A stretch of DNA of 46,802 nt from an uncultured Eubacteriales bacterium. Lineage in GTDB: Bacteria; Bacillota; Clostridia; Peptostreptococcales; Anaerovoracaceae. The notes beneath the pieces are model-generated. The model was not told the DNA's origin and did no database searches. It worked only from the letters and a program-made list of their open reading frames with translations. Position numbers and translations under genes: made by a program. The DNA lies in contig CACYYD010000016.1 of NCBI GenBank assembly GCA_902778585.1, forward strand, positions 1 to 46,802, read 5' to 3'. Below are positions 25,917 to 35,698 of this stretch, piece by piece. Each line of letters starts with the position of its first letter. Positions within the stretch are counted from its first letter, which is position 1.

Positions 25917-25958
25917 TCCGCGATGACATACCAATTACACTGAAAGGAAATCTTACTG

Positions 25959-26633
25959 ATGTCAGAAGACAAGAAGAACATCAAGATCGAAGACGCAGAA
26001 GCTGAGGCTGAAGCAAAGGCTGCGGACGCGGCAGAAGAAAAGGCCGAAGAAGCAAAGGCCGAAGATCAGGCGGCTGAAGAGCCGAAGGACGAGGCTGCTG
26101 AAGAAAAGGCTGAAGACGCTGAGGCAAAGGAAGATGCGGCTTCTGAAGAAGGCAAGGAAGAGCCTGAGGATGCTGAAGCTGCAGACAAGGCTGAAGAAAA
26201 GAAAGCCGAAGAGGAAGCAGCTCAGGAGTCCGAGCGCTACATGAGGCTCATGGCAGAGTTCCAGAACTACAAGAGACGCGCGGCAAAGGAAAAGACCGAC
26301 ACCCTGCAGTACGCGAACGAAAAGATCGTTGCAGACATACTGCCGGTGCTGGACAACTTCGAAAGAGCTCTTACAACAGAGACAGAAGACATTGAAGGCT
26401 ATGCCAAGGGCATGCAGCTCATATTCGAGCAGCTCTACAAGGCCCTTGAGAACGCAGGCCTCGAAGAGATAAAGGCGCTGGACGAGGACTTCGATCCGAA
26501 CGTCCACAACGCAGTGATGACCGACAACATCGAAGACAAGGACGACGGCAAGATCACAAAGGTCTTGCAGAAGGGCTACAAGCTCCGCGACAAAGTCGTC
26601 AGACCGTCGATGGTAGCGGTCAATAAAAAGTAA
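25959..26633 (+). CDS. grpE: Nucleotide exchange factor GrpE with long acidic N-terminus
   Basis: 224 residues. Releases ADP from DnaK. The conserved part starts near residue 90 (SERYMRLMAEFQNYKRRAAKEK) and ends RVVRPSMVAV-like (VVRPSMVAVNKK). The first about 85 residues are almost only Glu, Ala, Lys and Asp, an extended disordered acidic arm longer than in most GrpEs. The arm's repetitive codons (GAA/GCT/GAG/GCA) look like slippage-driven growth. AAAGGAA precedes ATG; 42 bases separate it from hrcA. Confidence 0.96.
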   Translation: MSEDKKNIKIEDAEAEAEAKAADAAEEKAEEAKAEDQAAEEPKDEAAEEKAEDAEAKEDAASEEGKEEPEDAEAADKAEEKKAEEEAAQESERYMRLMAEFQNYKRRAAKEKTDTLQYANEKIVADILPVLDNFERALTTETEDIEGYAKGMQLIFEQLYKALENAGLEEIKALDEDFDPNVHNAVMTDNIEDKDDGKITKVLQKGYKLRDKVVRPSMVAVNKK

Positions 26634-26674
26634 TTCAGTTAATAAATCCCATTCACATATAGGAGGAAATACAA

Positions 26675-28558
26675 ATGAGCAAAGTTATCGGAATCGATCT
26701 GGGCACCACCAACAGCTGCGTAGCAGTACTCGAAGGCGGAGAGCCTACAGTTATCACTAACTCCGAGGGCATGAGAACAACACCTTCGGTAGTATCTTTC
26801 ACAAAGAGCGGCGAGAGACTCGTCGGCGAGACAGCAAAGAGAATCGCGATCACAGAGCCTGAAGGCACAGTAGCTTCGATCAAGAGACACATGGGCGAAG
26901 ACTACAAGGTAAACCTCAGGGGCAAGGACTACACACCGCAGGAGATCTCGGCTATGATCCTTCAGAAGCTGAAGGCAGACGCTGAGGCTTATCTGGGCGA
27001 GAAGGTCACAGAGGCTGTTATCACTGTTCCTGCTTACTTCAGCGACGCTCAGAAGCAGGCTACAAAGGACGCCGGCAAGATCGCAGGTCTCGAAGTAAAG
27101 AGAATCATCAACGAGCCTACAGCTGCATCGCTGGCTTACGGACTTGACAAGGATACAGGAAGCCATAAGATCCTGGTTTACGACCTGGGCGGCGGCACAT
27201 TCGATGTATCCGTACTCGAACTCGGTGACGGAGTATTCGAAGTACTCGCGACAAACGGTGACACACACCTCGGCGGAGATGACTTCGACAACGCTCTGAT
27301 GAACTTCCTGGCCGACAGCTTCCAGAAGGAGCACGGAATCGACCTCAGACAGGACAAGATGGCTCTTCAGAGACTGAAAGAAGCTGCTGAAAAGGCTAAG
27401 AAGGAGCTCTCGAGCGCGCAGACAACAAAGGTCAACCTGCCGTTCATCGCAGCAAACGCTTCCGGCCCGCTCCACATGGACATGGATGTTACAAGAGCAA
27501 GATTCGAGCAGCTCACAAAGAACCTCGTAGACAGAACTATCGAGCCTATGCACAAGGCTATGAAGGATGCAGGCGTTACATCAGCTGACCTCGCTAAGGT
27601 CATTCTGGTAGGCGGATCCACAAGGATCCCGGCTGTTCAGGAAGCTGTAAAGAACGTAACAGGCAAGGAACCGTTCAAGGGAATCAACCCTGATGAGTGC
27701 GTTGCTATCGGAGCTGCTATCCAGGCAGGCGTACTTACAGGTGAAGTCAATGACATCCTGCTCCTCGATGTCACTCCGCTTTCACTGTCGATCGAGACAC
27801 TCGGCGGCGTTGCAACAAAGCTCATCGAGAGAAACACAACTATCCCTACAAAGAAGAGCCAGATCTTCTCGACAGCAGCAGATAACCAGACTGCAGTAGA
27901 CATCCACGTAATGCAGGGAGAAAGAGAAATGGCTGCCGACAACATCACACTCGGCAGATTCCAGCTCACCGGCATCGCTCCGGCTCCTCGTGGAATCCCT
28001 CAGATCGAAGTTACATTCGACATCGACGCTAACGGTATCGTAAACGTAAGCGCCAAGGATATGGCTACAGGCAAAGAGCAGAAGATCACCATCACATCCT
28101 CGACAAAGCTGTCTGAAGATGAGATCAACGCTAAGATCAAGGAAGCAGAGCAGTATGCTGAAGAGGACAAGAAGCAGAAGGAAGCTGTTGAGACAAAGAA
28201 CCAGTCCGAGGGCATGATCTTCGAGATCGAGAAGCAGCTCAAGGATCTCGGCGACAAGGTCACAGAGTCCGAGAAGCAGACAGTTGAGGCTGCAAAGAAC
28301 GACCTCCAGGCTGCTATCGACGCAGGCAATGTTGACGACATGAAGGCCAAGATGGAAGCTCTCACAAACGCTTTCTATCCGATCTCCACAAGGATCTATC
28401 AGGAAGCCCAGGCTGCACAGGGCGGCGCAGGAGCTCAGGGATTCGACCCTAACAACATGGGCGGTGCAGGCTTCAACCCTGGAAACATGGGCGGCGCTTC
28501 GAACGCAAACGACGGCACAGTCGATGCTGACTATGAGGTCGTAGACGACGAGGAATAA
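26675..28558 (+). CDS. dnaK: Chaperone protein DnaK (Hsp70)
   Basis: 627 residues. Central ATP-driven chaperone. Begins [15 protein letters not shown] (phosphate 1), with [15 protein letters not shown] (phosphate 2) and the [13 protein letters not shown] adenosine motif; the linker [11 protein letters not shown] leads into the substrate-binding domain. The Gly/Asn-rich C-terminus ends [11 protein letters not shown], the usual co-chaperone tail. It lacks the roughly 24-residue insert typical of Gram-negative DnaKs. AGGAGG precedes ATG. Strong codon bias (ACA, AGA, GCT) marks a highly expressed gene. Confidence 0.99.
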   Translation: MSKVIGIDLGTTNSCVAVLEGGEPTVITNSEGMRTTPSVVSFTKSGERLVGETAKRIAITEPEGTVASIKRHMGEDYKVNLRGKDYTPQEISAMILQKLKADAEAYLGEKVTEAVITVPAYFSDAQKQATKDAGKIAGLEVKRIINEPTAASLAYGLDKDTGSHKILVYDLGGGTFDVSVLELGDGVFEVLATNGDTHLGGDDFDNALMNFLADSFQKEHGIDLRQDKMALQRLKEAAEKAKKELSSAQTTKVNLPFIAANASGPLHMDMDVTRARFEQLTKNLVDRTIEPMHKAMKDAGVTSADLAKVILVGGSTRIPAVQEAVKNVTGKEPFKGINPDECVAIGAAIQAGVLTGEVNDILLLDVTPLSLSIETLGGVATKLIERNTTIPTKKSQIFSTAADNQTAVDIHVMQGEREMAADNITLGRFQLTGIAPAPRGIPQIEVTFDIDANGIVNVSAKDMATGKEQKITITSSTKLSEDEINAKIKEAEQYAEEDKKQKEAVETKNQSEGMIFEIEKQLKDLGDKVTESEKQTVEAAKNDLQAAIDAGNVDDMKAKMEALTNAFYPISTRIYQEAQAAQGGAGAQGFDPNNMGGAGFNPGNMGGASNANDGTVDADYEVVDDEE

Positions 28559-28577
28559 TTTAAACACAGACAGGATG

Positions 28578-28596
28578 ATGCCCCAAAACGGGGCAT
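28578..28596 (+). terminator. Hairpin between dnaK and dnaJ
   Basis: ATGCCCC-AAAAC-GGGGCAT, 7-bp stem without a real T-tract. It is more likely a partial terminator or mRNA-processing and stabilising hairpin that lowers dnaJ relative to dnaK. Confidence 0.55.
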
Positions 28597-28643
28597 TATC
28601 CCGTACTGAAAACAATCTATAAACTGGAAGGAAACTACCAATA

Positions 28644-29804
28644 ATGGCAGATAAAAGGGATTATTACGAAGTCCTCGGGATCAATAAGGGAGCATCGGCA
28701 GATGAGATAAAGAAGGCTTATCACAAGAAGGCCATGAAATATCATCCTGACAGAAATCCGGGTGACAAGGAGGCAGAAGAGAAGTTCAAGGAAGCCAACG
28801 AAGCTTACGAGGTTCTCTCAGATCCCGACAAAAAAGATAAATATGACAGGTTTGGATTCGCGGGCGTAGACCCTAATTTCGGAGCAGGACAGGGCGGCTT
28901 CGGCGGTTTCGGAGGCTTCGGAAACTTCGGCGGCGGCTTCGGCGGAGCCGGCGGAATGGGCTTTGACGACATCTTCGACATGTTCGGAGGCATGGGCGGC
29001 GCCAGAAGGTCGGCGAGAAGGAACGGTCCGCAGAAGGGCAGAGACCTTCAGAAGACCGTGACCATCGATTTCACTGACGCGCTCTTCGGCTGCAGCAAGC
29101 AGATCGAGATCACAAAGAACGTGAAGTGCAAGACCTGCGGCGGAAGCGGAGCAAAGCCGGGCACAAGCAAGAAGAAGTGCGACCAGTGCGGCGGAAGCGG
29201 CCAGATCTCGCAGGTGAGCAACACGCCTTTCGGAAGATTCCAGAACATCACCACATGTCCTAAGTGCGGCGGCACAGGTCAGATGATCGAGACACCTTGC
29301 ACGGATTGCGGCGGAAGCGGAGTCAACCGCAAGACCCTGAAGATCAAGGTAGACATTCCTGCGGGCGTCGACACCGACAGCATCGTAACTGTCAGAGGAC
29401 AGGGCGAGCCGGGAGTCAACGGCGGACCGGACGGCGATCTCTACATCGTAGTGAATGTCAGACCGCACAGCATCTACAAGAGAAGAGGCAACGACCTCTA
29501 CCTGGAACTGCCTATCACATTCGATCAGGCGGCACTGGGCGCAAAGGTGCAGGTCCCTGGATTCGGCGAGACCTACAGCTACACGATCACACCGGGCACA
29601 CAGACAGGCTCTTCGTTCAGACTCAAGGGCAAGGGCGTGCCTGATGTAAGGACCGGCCGCAAGGGCGATCTGTACGTCAAGGTCGTAGTGGAAGTCCCGA
29701 CCAAACTGAGCCGCAAGGAGAAGAAGGCGATCGAAGATATGGCCAAGGTCCTCGACCACGAGTCATATCCGAAGAAGACAAAATTCAGCAAGCTGAAATT
29801 CTAG
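28644..29804 (+). CDS. dnaJ: Chaperone protein DnaJ (Hsp40)
   Basis: 386 residues. Delivers substrates to DnaK and stimulates its ATPase. J domain with the HPD motif (YHPDRNPGD, residues 32-40); Gly/Phe-rich linker (about 75-120); four CxxCxGxG zinc repeats ([32 protein letters not shown]); then the two beta substrate domains. AAGGAA precedes ATG. It is separated from dnaK by 85 bases holding a hairpin and from the second lon by a weak terminator. Confidence 0.98.
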   Translation: MADKRDYYEVLGINKGASADEIKKAYHKKAMKYHPDRNPGDKEAEEKFKEANEAYEVLSDPDKKDKYDRFGFAGVDPNFGAGQGGFGGFGGFGNFGGGFGGAGGMGFDDIFDMFGGMGGARRSARRNGPQKGRDLQKTVTIDFTDALFGCSKQIEITKNVKCKTCGGSGAKPGTSKKKCDQCGGSGQISQVSNTPFGRFQNITTCPKCGGTGQMIETPCTDCGGSGVNRKTLKIKVDIPAGVDTDSIVTVRGQGEPGVNGGPDGDLYIVVNVRPHSIYKRRGNDLYLELPITFDQAALGAKVQVPGFGETYSYTITPGTQTGSSFRLKGKGVPDVRTGRKGDLYVKVVVEVPTKLSRKEKKAIEDMAKVLDHESYPKKTKFSKLKF

Positions 29805-29825
29805 CGGCAGCATAATTACAGACGA

Positions 29826-29860
29826 GGCGCATCGCAAATCTCTGTGATGCGCCATTCTTA
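29826..29860 (+). terminator. Weak terminator after dnaJ
   Basis: GGCGCATC (29826-29833) and GATGCGCC (29846-29853) form a perfect 8-bp stem with a 12-nt loop; the tail ATTCTTAT is only mildly T-rich, so read-through into the following Lon gene is plausible. Confidence 0.6.
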
Positions 29861-29912
29861 TATCCAAAAGCCGGCAAAAAAAGGCATTTTGGCGACAGAA
29901 AAAGGAGAAGCA

Positions 29913-32210
29913 ATGATAGTAGTACCTGTATACAACATGATACTTGCGCCTAACGCCAACATATACTTCAACTCCAATCAGGTGAGAAGAAACGCGGGCG
30001 ACAGGGCTCTCACTGTCGGTGAGAGGGTGGTTCTTATCGTTGCGAAGGACAACGAGAGCTACAGGGACCTCACTTCGGAGAGTTTTTATCCTATAGGTAT
30101 CTCCGGGGAGATCATCGAAGTAAATAACCAGGGTTATGTCGTGATCCGCACGGGCTACAGGGTCGACGTCGAGAACATCGAGATCGGCCACGATGAGGCG
30201 ATAAGACTCACCATGACCAGAAGAAACGACATTGAGGACATGAGCGAAAGCGTCGAGAAGGAAAAGCTCGACGGCATGCTCGAGGAGATGAGAAGGTTTG
30301 CGTCCGGCTTCGACTGGGCGGACTCGGCTGAGTACTGGCTGAGGCAGATCGACTCTCTCGAAAGAGCGGCCTGCGTCATGTCGCCGTGGATGGACATACC
30401 GAACGACGAGCGTTACGCTATCCTCGCTGAAGACAGCCGCAAGAGGCGCGCTGAGCTCATCGAGGAGGCTCTTTACGGCTTTATGGAGGTCGGCCGCATC
30501 ACCAACGAGGCCATGACTTCCCAGCAGGAAGAGCACCAGAAGATGTACCGCGAGCAGGCGATCAAGCGCCAGATGGAGCACCTCCAGAAGGAGCTCGATG
30601 AGATGCATCCTGAGAACATAACGGACATTCGCAAATTCGAGCAGAAGATAGCGGAGTCGGGCATGAACGAGACCGCCCGCAAGGAAGCGGACAAGGTCCT
30701 GAACCGCCTGAAACAGGACGGCGGACAGGGCGCCGAGTCGGGAATGCTCTATGACTACCTCGACTTCATCACAGGGCTTTCCTGGAAGAAAGAAGAGGCA
30801 AAGCATATCGATCTGGACGAGGCGCGCAAGGTGCTCGACGAGGATCACTACGGTCTCGACAAGGTGAAGGACCGCATAATCCAGCAGATCGCCGTGATGA
30901 ATCTGAAGAAGGAGCAGTCGGGCTCGATCCTGCTGTTTGTGGGAGCTCCGGGCACCGGCAAGACCAGCATCGGAAAGAGCATCGCAAGGGCTCTCGGACG
31001 CGAATACGTGAGAGTCAGCCTTGGCGGTGTGCACGATGAATCGGATATCCGCGGACACAGGAGGACATACATAGGCGCGATGCCGGGCCGCATCATGGAC
31101 GGCATACAGAAGAGCGGCGTGTCCAATCCTGTAGTCGTTCTGGACGAGGTGGACAAGCTTTCGGATTCCTACAACGGAAGTCCGGCGAGCGCGCTCCTCG
31201 AGGTGCTCGATCCTGAGCAGAACAATACATTCACAGACCACTACATGAATGTGCCGTACGATCTTTCAGACGTCATGTTCATCTGCACCGCAAATACGGC
31301 CGACACGATCCCGGCACCGCTTCTGAACCGTATGGAGATGATACAGTTCAGCGGCTACACACCGATCGAGAAGCTGTCCATCGCAAGGGAACATCTTGTG
31401 CCAAAGTCGATGGAATCCATGGGCATCGGCCCTGACATGATGGAAGTGACTGACGATGCTATCAGAAAGATCATCTCGGATTACACCATGGAGGCAGGTG
31501 TGCGCGGACTCAGAAAGCGCATAGATACTCTCTGCCGCTCGCTGGCTGTAAAGGTATCGAGCGAGCCGGGCAACAAGCTTGTCGTCACACCTGAAGTCGT
31601 GGACGAGGAGATCGACGCAAGACCTATCCAGCACAGCAGGATACTGCCTGAGCCGAAGGCCGGCGTCGTTACCGGCCTGGCGTGGACGCCGGTCGGAGGC
31701 GAGATCCTTTATATAGAGACCATGTTCACAAAGGGCAAGGGCGAGACCATAATCACTGGCCAGCTGGGCGATGTGATGAAGGAATCCGCAAGGATAGCGG
31801 TAAGTCTTGTTAAGACTCTTTTCCCTGATAAGGCAAATATGTTTGCAGAAAACGACCTGCACATACACGTGCCGGAGGGGGCCGTGCCGAAGGACGGCCC
31901 GTCTGCAGGGATCGCGCTCACCACGGCGCTCTCATCGCTCGTAACGGGACACGTAGTGGACCCACATATAGCGATGACGGGCGAAGTGGCGCTGAGAGGC
32001 GCCGTGACGCCTATCGGCGGGCTGCCTGAAAAGCTGATGGCAGCTGAGCGCGCGGGCATCACAAAGGTGTTCATTCCTGAAGAGAATGAATATGACCTCA
32101 AGGATGTAGCAGATGAAGTAAAGGAAAAGATCGAGATCAACACCGTATCAAGGGTAGGCGACGTGCTTAAAGCCGTCGGCATCCTCGCAGCGACCGGCAC
32201 AGCGGCATAA
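29913..32210 (+). CDS. Second Lon-family protease, dnaJ-linked
   Basis: 765 residues from ATG 29913 (AAAGGAG 6 bases upstream; an earlier in-frame ATG at 29844 lies in the terminator region). The AAA+ and protease parts are complete: Walker A GAPGTGKTS, Walker B VVVLDEVDK, catalytic Ser664 in PKDGPSAG and Lys707 in GGLPEKL. The N-terminal domain (1-210) differs strongly from the first Lon: it begins VPVYNMILAPNANIYF and lacks the PLRG.. lead. Where the first copy has GGLKEK this one has GGLPEK. Its place behind dnaKJ suggests co-induction by heat and a special substrate set (inference). It ends at a strong bidirectional terminator. Confidence 0.93.
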   Translation: MIVVPVYNMILAPNANIYFNSNQVRRNAGDRALTVGERVVLIVAKDNESYRDLTSESFYPIGISGEIIEVNNQGYVVIRTGYRVDVENIEIGHDEAIRLTMTRRNDIEDMSESVEKEKLDGMLEEMRRFASGFDWADSAEYWLRQIDSLERAACVMSPWMDIPNDERYAILAEDSRKRRAELIEEALYGFMEVGRITNEAMTSQQEEHQKMYREQAIKRQMEHLQKELDEMHPENITDIRKFEQKIAESGMNETARKEADKVLNRLKQDGGQGAESGMLYDYLDFITGLSWKKEEAKHIDLDEARKVLDEDHYGLDKVKDRIIQQIAVMNLKKEQSGSILLFVGAPGTGKTSIGKSIARALGREYVRVSLGGVHDESDIRGHRRTYIGAMPGRIMDGIQKSGVSNPVVVLDEVDKLSDSYNGSPASALLEVLDPEQNNTFTDHYMNVPYDLSDVMFICTANTADTIPAPLLNRMEMIQFSGYTPIEKLSIAREHLVPKSMESMGIGPDMMEVTDDAIRKIISDYTMEAGVRGLRKRIDTLCRSLAVKVSSEPGNKLVVTPEVVDEEIDARPIQHSRILPEPKAGVVTGLAWTPVGGEILYIETMFTKGKGETIITGQLGDVMKESARIAVSLVKTLFPDKANMFAENDLHIHVPEGAVPKDGPSAGIALTTALSSLVTGHVVDPHIAMTGEVALRGAVTPIGGLPEKLMAAERAGITKVFIPEENEYDLKDVADEVKEKIEINTVSRVGDVLKAVGILAATGTAA

Positions 32211-32223
32211 TCTAGAACAACTT

Positions 32224-32261
32224 AAAAAGGTCACGTGTTTATGAAAACACGTGACCTTTTT
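32224..32261. terminator. Strong bidirectional terminator
   Basis: AAAAAGGTCACGTGTTT and its exact complement form a 17-bp stem around ATGA, with A/T runs on both flanks. It separates the second Lon gene (plus) from the aminotransferase gene (minus). Confidence 0.95.
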
Positions 32262-32291
32262 GTATCTTCCGATAACGAAGGAATTTTCGTT

Positions 32292-33485
32292 CTACTTTCC
32301 GTACTTCTCGATAAGCCTCTTGAATCCCGGCATCGAGTTCTTGATGGTCTCATTGGCTACGCAGTACGCGAGTCTGAGGTAGCCAGGGCATCCGAATCCG
32401 GTTCCCGGAACGATGAGGATGTTCTCCTCGAGCTTGGCAGCCTCGGAGAACGCCATATCGTCGCCGTTCGGCGCCTTCATGAAGAGGTAGAATGCGCCGT
32501 CAGGCTTGGCGCATTCATAGCCCATCTCGGTCAGCCCGTTGTAGAGGTCGTTTCTGTTCTCGTCGTAAGCAACGAGGTCAGGCATGCAGTCGACGCACTC
32601 CTCGACGACTCTCTGGATAAGGGTAGGCGGGCAGACCGAGCCAATCTCTCTTGCGGCTCCGGCTACTGCGCTCAGAACGCCTTTGCCGTTGTGGCACTTC
32701 TCAGGCACGTATACGTATCCGATACGCTCGCCCGGAAGAGAGAGGCTCTTTGACCATGAATAGCATACGATGGTGTCGTCGTAAACCTCAGGGATGAATG
32801 TAACGACGGCATCGCCGTAAACGAGTTCTCTGTACGGCTCGTCAGCGATGATGTATATAGGATGCTCGTATTTCACAGCCTTTCTCTTGAGTACGGCTGC
32901 GATCTTCTCGAGAGTCTCCTTTGTGTAGACGACTCCGGACGGGTTGTTAGGCGAGTTGATGACTACAGCCACTGTATCGTGGTTGATGGTCGCTTCGAGC
33001 GCCTCAAGATTGATCTGGAAATCAGGGATATCCGGATCAACTCTTCTGACCTTGCCGCCGCCGGCTTTGAAAAATACGTTGTATTCAGGGAAATATGGCG
33101 CGATGACTACGAAATTGTCATCAGGCTTTGTGGTAAGAGCGCATGCTACCGAAACCAGAGCCGGTGCGCATCCGCATGTCATGAAAAGCTCGCTGGCTTT
33201 TGCATTGGTGTTGAATCTTTTTCTGAGGTTTGCCGCAATAGCCTCTCTTGTGCTCTCGAAGCCCTGAGCCATTGAATAGCCGTGCAGCAGGATAGAACTT
33301 TCCTCGTCAACGAGTTTCTTGATAGTAGCGTTTACTTTTTTAGGAGCAGGTATGCTCGGATTGCCCAGCGAATAATCGTAGACTTTGTCACGTCCAAGCT
33401 TTTTTGCCTGCTCCAGACCGTAGGCGAAGAGCTCACGGATGATGCTCGGCGCGGTGCCGTAGCCGTAATACTTTTCATTTACCAT
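32292..33485 (-). CDS. Class I/II PLP-dependent aminotransferase
   Basis: 397 residues. Fold-type I enzyme transferring amino groups between amino acids and 2-oxo acids in the cytoplasm. Key residues are NNPSG (Asn contacting PLP), ADEPYRELVY (Asp), the Schiff-base Lys in SWSKSLSLPGERIG, and the C-terminal YLRLAYC with the substrate-carboxylate Arg. Close to the aspartate/aromatic aminotransferase group; the exact amino acid cannot be read off. AAGGAG precedes ATG. Monocistronic, divergent from the lysozyme gene across an intergenic region with a symmetric repeat. Confidence 0.93.
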   Translation of the reverse strand: MVNEKYYGYGTAPSIIRELFAYGLEQAKKLGRDKVYDYSLGNPSIPAPKKVNATIKKLVDEESSILLHGYSMAQGFESTREAIAANLRKRFNTNAKASELFMTCGCAPALVSVACALTTKPDDNFVVIAPYFPEYNVFFKAGGGKVRRVDPDIPDFQINLEALEATINHDTVAVVINSPNNPSGVVYTKETLEKIAAVLKRKAVKYEHPIYIIADEPYRELVYGDAVVTFIPEVYDDTIVCYSWSKSLSLPGERIGYVYVPEKCHNGKGVLSAVAGAAREIGSVCPPTLIQRVVEECVDCMPDLVAYDENRNDLYNGLTEMGYECAKPDGAFYLFMKAPNGDDMAFSEAAKLEENILIVPGTGFGCPGYLRLAYCVANETIKNSMPGFKRLIEKYGK

Positions 33486-33544
33486 AGCTGTTCTCCTTAA
33501 GTATCATTCTCACATTTTGCGCAAAAGGTGTATATACTTACCTA

Positions 33545-33611
33545 TATTTTAGCACAACGTTTTGTATACAAATGTATTTATTTCGGCCAAAGCGCCGCTT
33601 GTGCTAAAATA
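33545..33611. promoter_or_regulatory. Symmetric divergent promoter/operator region
   Basis: TATTTTAGCACAA (33545-33557) and TTGTGCTAAAATA (33599-33611) are exact 13-bp inverted copies 41 bp apart; each contains TAAAAT, a good -10, firing outward toward the aminotransferase and the lysozyme. Between them lies a perfect 12-bp palindrome, TTTGTATACAAA (33561-33572). The design suggests shared control of the divergent pair; -35 elements are not clear. Confidence 0.55.
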
Positions 33612-33662
33612 ACTGCGTCGGCATTTTGCGACATGAATGATCAGGGATAAGGGAGACCAAAA

Positions 33663-34799
33663 TTGGACGAATTTGAAAAAAGAGACATAAACGCGCTGAC
33701 TCCGGCAGACCCTCAGCCATCAGGCGGTAAGGAGGGCAGGACCCGTAAGACGAAGCGCCGCAGCATAAAGCCGAAGCTGATACTGGCCGCGATCATACTG
33801 ATAATAATTATCGTGGCAGCCATAAGGCTGGCAATCTATCTGGGCAGCATCTCGAAGACGCACCTGAATGACGACGGCCTCACGCATGCGATCCGCAACC
33901 AGAATAGCATCGTGGTCCACGGCATCGACGTCTCCGAGCACCAGGACGATATCAACTGGAAGAAGGTCAAGTCGAGCGAGGCGGACTTCGCGTTCATCCG
34001 CGCGGCCTACAGAAGCGCCGACACGGGCGAGCTCCACGAGGACGAGGAATTTGAGGACAACATAAAGGGAGCGACCCGTGCGGGAGTCTCGGCGGGCGCA
34101 TACATTTTCTCCCAGGCGCTGAATGAAAAGGAGGCGGTCGAGGAGGCGGACTTCCTGCTGGACATCGTGGACCGCTACGATATCGACATGCCGCTCGTCA
34201 TCGACTTTGAGCTCTACGAGGGCGGACGTCTCTCGCAGGCCATCGAGGCAGGTGATCTTCCGGCGGCGTCGCTATATCACGATATCGTCATCGCGTTCTG
34301 CGACAGGGTCGAGGAGGCGGGCTACGAGTCCGCGGTATACGCCAATTACAACATGCTCACCAACTATATGGATTCGTCCATACTCGATGATTACGAGACC
34401 ATCTGGGCGGCTCAGTACGGCGGCGTGTGCCACGTGAAGGGCAATTACATGTACTGGCAGTGCGCCGAGGACGCGCAGGTAGACGGCATCGAAGGTCTGG
34501 TCGACCATGACATCTGGTACATCGAGCCGGGCATGGTCTACAAGACGGCCGCGAAAGGAAAGAAGGACGCCGTCTCGATAGGAGAGTGCAGCATCGACTT
34601 TGACAAGGACAGCTACGAGCTCAAGAACAACCGCGCGAAGCCGAAGGTCAGCGTGACATACAAGGGCGACAAGCTGCACGAGGGCAAGGATTACATACTC
34701 ACGCTCACCAAAAACACAGTGAGCGGCACAGGATACGCTGTAGTGCGCGGCATCGGAAAGTATAAGGACTGGACGAGCGCGCCGTTTACGATCGAATAG
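33663..34799 (+). CDS. Membrane-anchored GH25 lysozyme
   Basis: 378 residues from TTG 33663, with GGGAG 6 bases upstream. Cytoplasmic basic stretch (KTKRRSIKPK), one membrane helix (about residues 36-60, LILAAIILIIIIVAAIRLAIYL), then a GH25 muramidase domain: GIDVSEHQDDINW, FAFIRAAYR, PLVIDFELYEG (catalytic Asp/Glu) and YWQCAEDAQVDGIEG. GH25 enzymes cut the MurNAc-GlcNAc bond of peptidoglycan. The last about 80 residues form a beta-rich module often seen on Clostridia surface proteins. A chromosomal cell-wall remodelling role is likelier than a phage lysin because of the membrane anchor and lack of phage neighbours. Confidence 0.9.
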   Translation: MDEFEKRDINALTPADPQPSGGKEGRTRKTKRRSIKPKLILAAIILIIIIVAAIRLAIYLGSISKTHLNDDGLTHAIRNQNSIVVHGIDVSEHQDDINWKKVKSSEADFAFIRAAYRSADTGELHEDEEFEDNIKGATRAGVSAGAYIFSQALNEKEAVEEADFLLDIVDRYDIDMPLVIDFELYEGGRLSQAIEAGDLPAASLYHDIVIAFCDRVEEAGYESAVYANYNMLTNYMDSSILDDYETIWAAQYGGVCHVKGNYMYWQCAEDAQVDGIEGLVDHDIWYIEPGMVYKTAAKGKKDAVSIGECSIDFDKDSYELKNNRAKPKVSVTYKGDKLHEGKDYILTLTKNTVSGTGYAVVRGIGKYKDWTSAPFTIE

Positions 34800-34841
34800 A
34801 CAGGAGCAGGCTCGGTCTGCAGCAAATATAAGAGGTACACA

Positions 34842-35600
34842 ATGAAATTTGTAAGCTGGAATGTGAACGGCTTTCGTGCCGTTCTGAAAAAAGGATTCGA
34901 AGATATATTCAATGAGCTTGACGCGGACTTCTTCTGCCTGCAGGAGACCAAGATGCAGGAGGGTCAGGCGGACTTCCATCCGGAGGGATACCGCGAGTAC
35001 TACAGCTGCGCGGAGAAGAAGGGCTATTCCGGGACCGCGATCTTCGCGAAGGAGTCGCTCGGCGAGCCGCTTTCCGTGGCCTACGGCATCAACGGAGAGC
35101 ACAACGACGAGGGCCGTGTGATCACGCTCGAGTATCCGGAATTCTACCTCATCTGCTGCTATGTGCCGAACGCCCAGGACGGCCTCAAGCGCATAGACTA
35201 CAGGTGCGAGTTCGAGGACGCGATGCGTGCGTACATGTCGGAGCTCGATAAGACAAAGCCGGTCATCTACTGCGGCGATCTCAACGTTGCGCACAATGAG
35301 ATCGACCTCAAGAACCCGGGTCCTAACAGGGGCAATGCGGGATTCTCGGACGAGGAGCGCGGCAAGATGACAGAACTTCTCGGCGCTGGTTTCACCGACA
35401 CATTCAGATATCTTTATCCGGAGACAGTCACGTATTCATGGTGGTCGTACCGCATGAAGGCACGTGAAAGGAACGCGGGGTGGAGGATCGACTACTTCAT
35501 CATCTCCGACCGCCTGAGAGACAAGTTGAAGGATGCAGTCATCCATACAGAAATATTCGGCAGCGATCATTGCCCGGTTTCTGTGGAAATGGAATTTTAG
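34842..35600 (+). CDS. xth: Exodeoxyribonuclease III / AP endonuclease
   Basis: 252 residues. Repairs abasic sites and removes 3' blocking groups. The EEP-fold motifs are present: SWNVNGFRA, LQETKMQEGQ, YCGDLNVAHNEIDL, WRIDYFIIS and FGSDHCPV (catalytic His/Asp). No N-terminal or C-terminal extension. It follows the lysozyme by 42 bases with AAGAGG upstream of ATG. It is followed by the separate promoter of rpsT. Confidence 0.95.
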   Translation: MKFVSWNVNGFRAVLKKGFEDIFNELDADFFCLQETKMQEGQADFHPEGYREYYSCAEKKGYSGTAIFAKESLGEPLSVAYGINGEHNDEGRVITLEYPEFYLICCYVPNAQDGLKRIDYRCEFEDAMRAYMSELDKTKPVIYCGDLNVAHNEIDLKNPGPNRGNAGFSDEERGKMTELLGAGFTDTFRYLYPETVTYSWWSYRMKARERNAGWRIDYFIISDRLRDKLKDAVIHTEIFGSDHCPVSVEMEF

Positions 35601-35623
35601 TCCAAAATTTCTTCATTTTCCAC

Positions 35624-35652
35624 TTGTACTGCGCAGTCCGATATCATATAAT
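35624..35652 (+). promoter_or_regulatory. Promoter of rpsT
   Basis: TTGTAC, 17-bp spacer, perfect TATAAT (35647-35652); about 47 bases before the rpsT start. Confidence 0.88.
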
Positions 35653-35698
35653 TGCGGTTGCGAATTAATGCATTAAGAAATGAAAGTGGGGTAAAATA

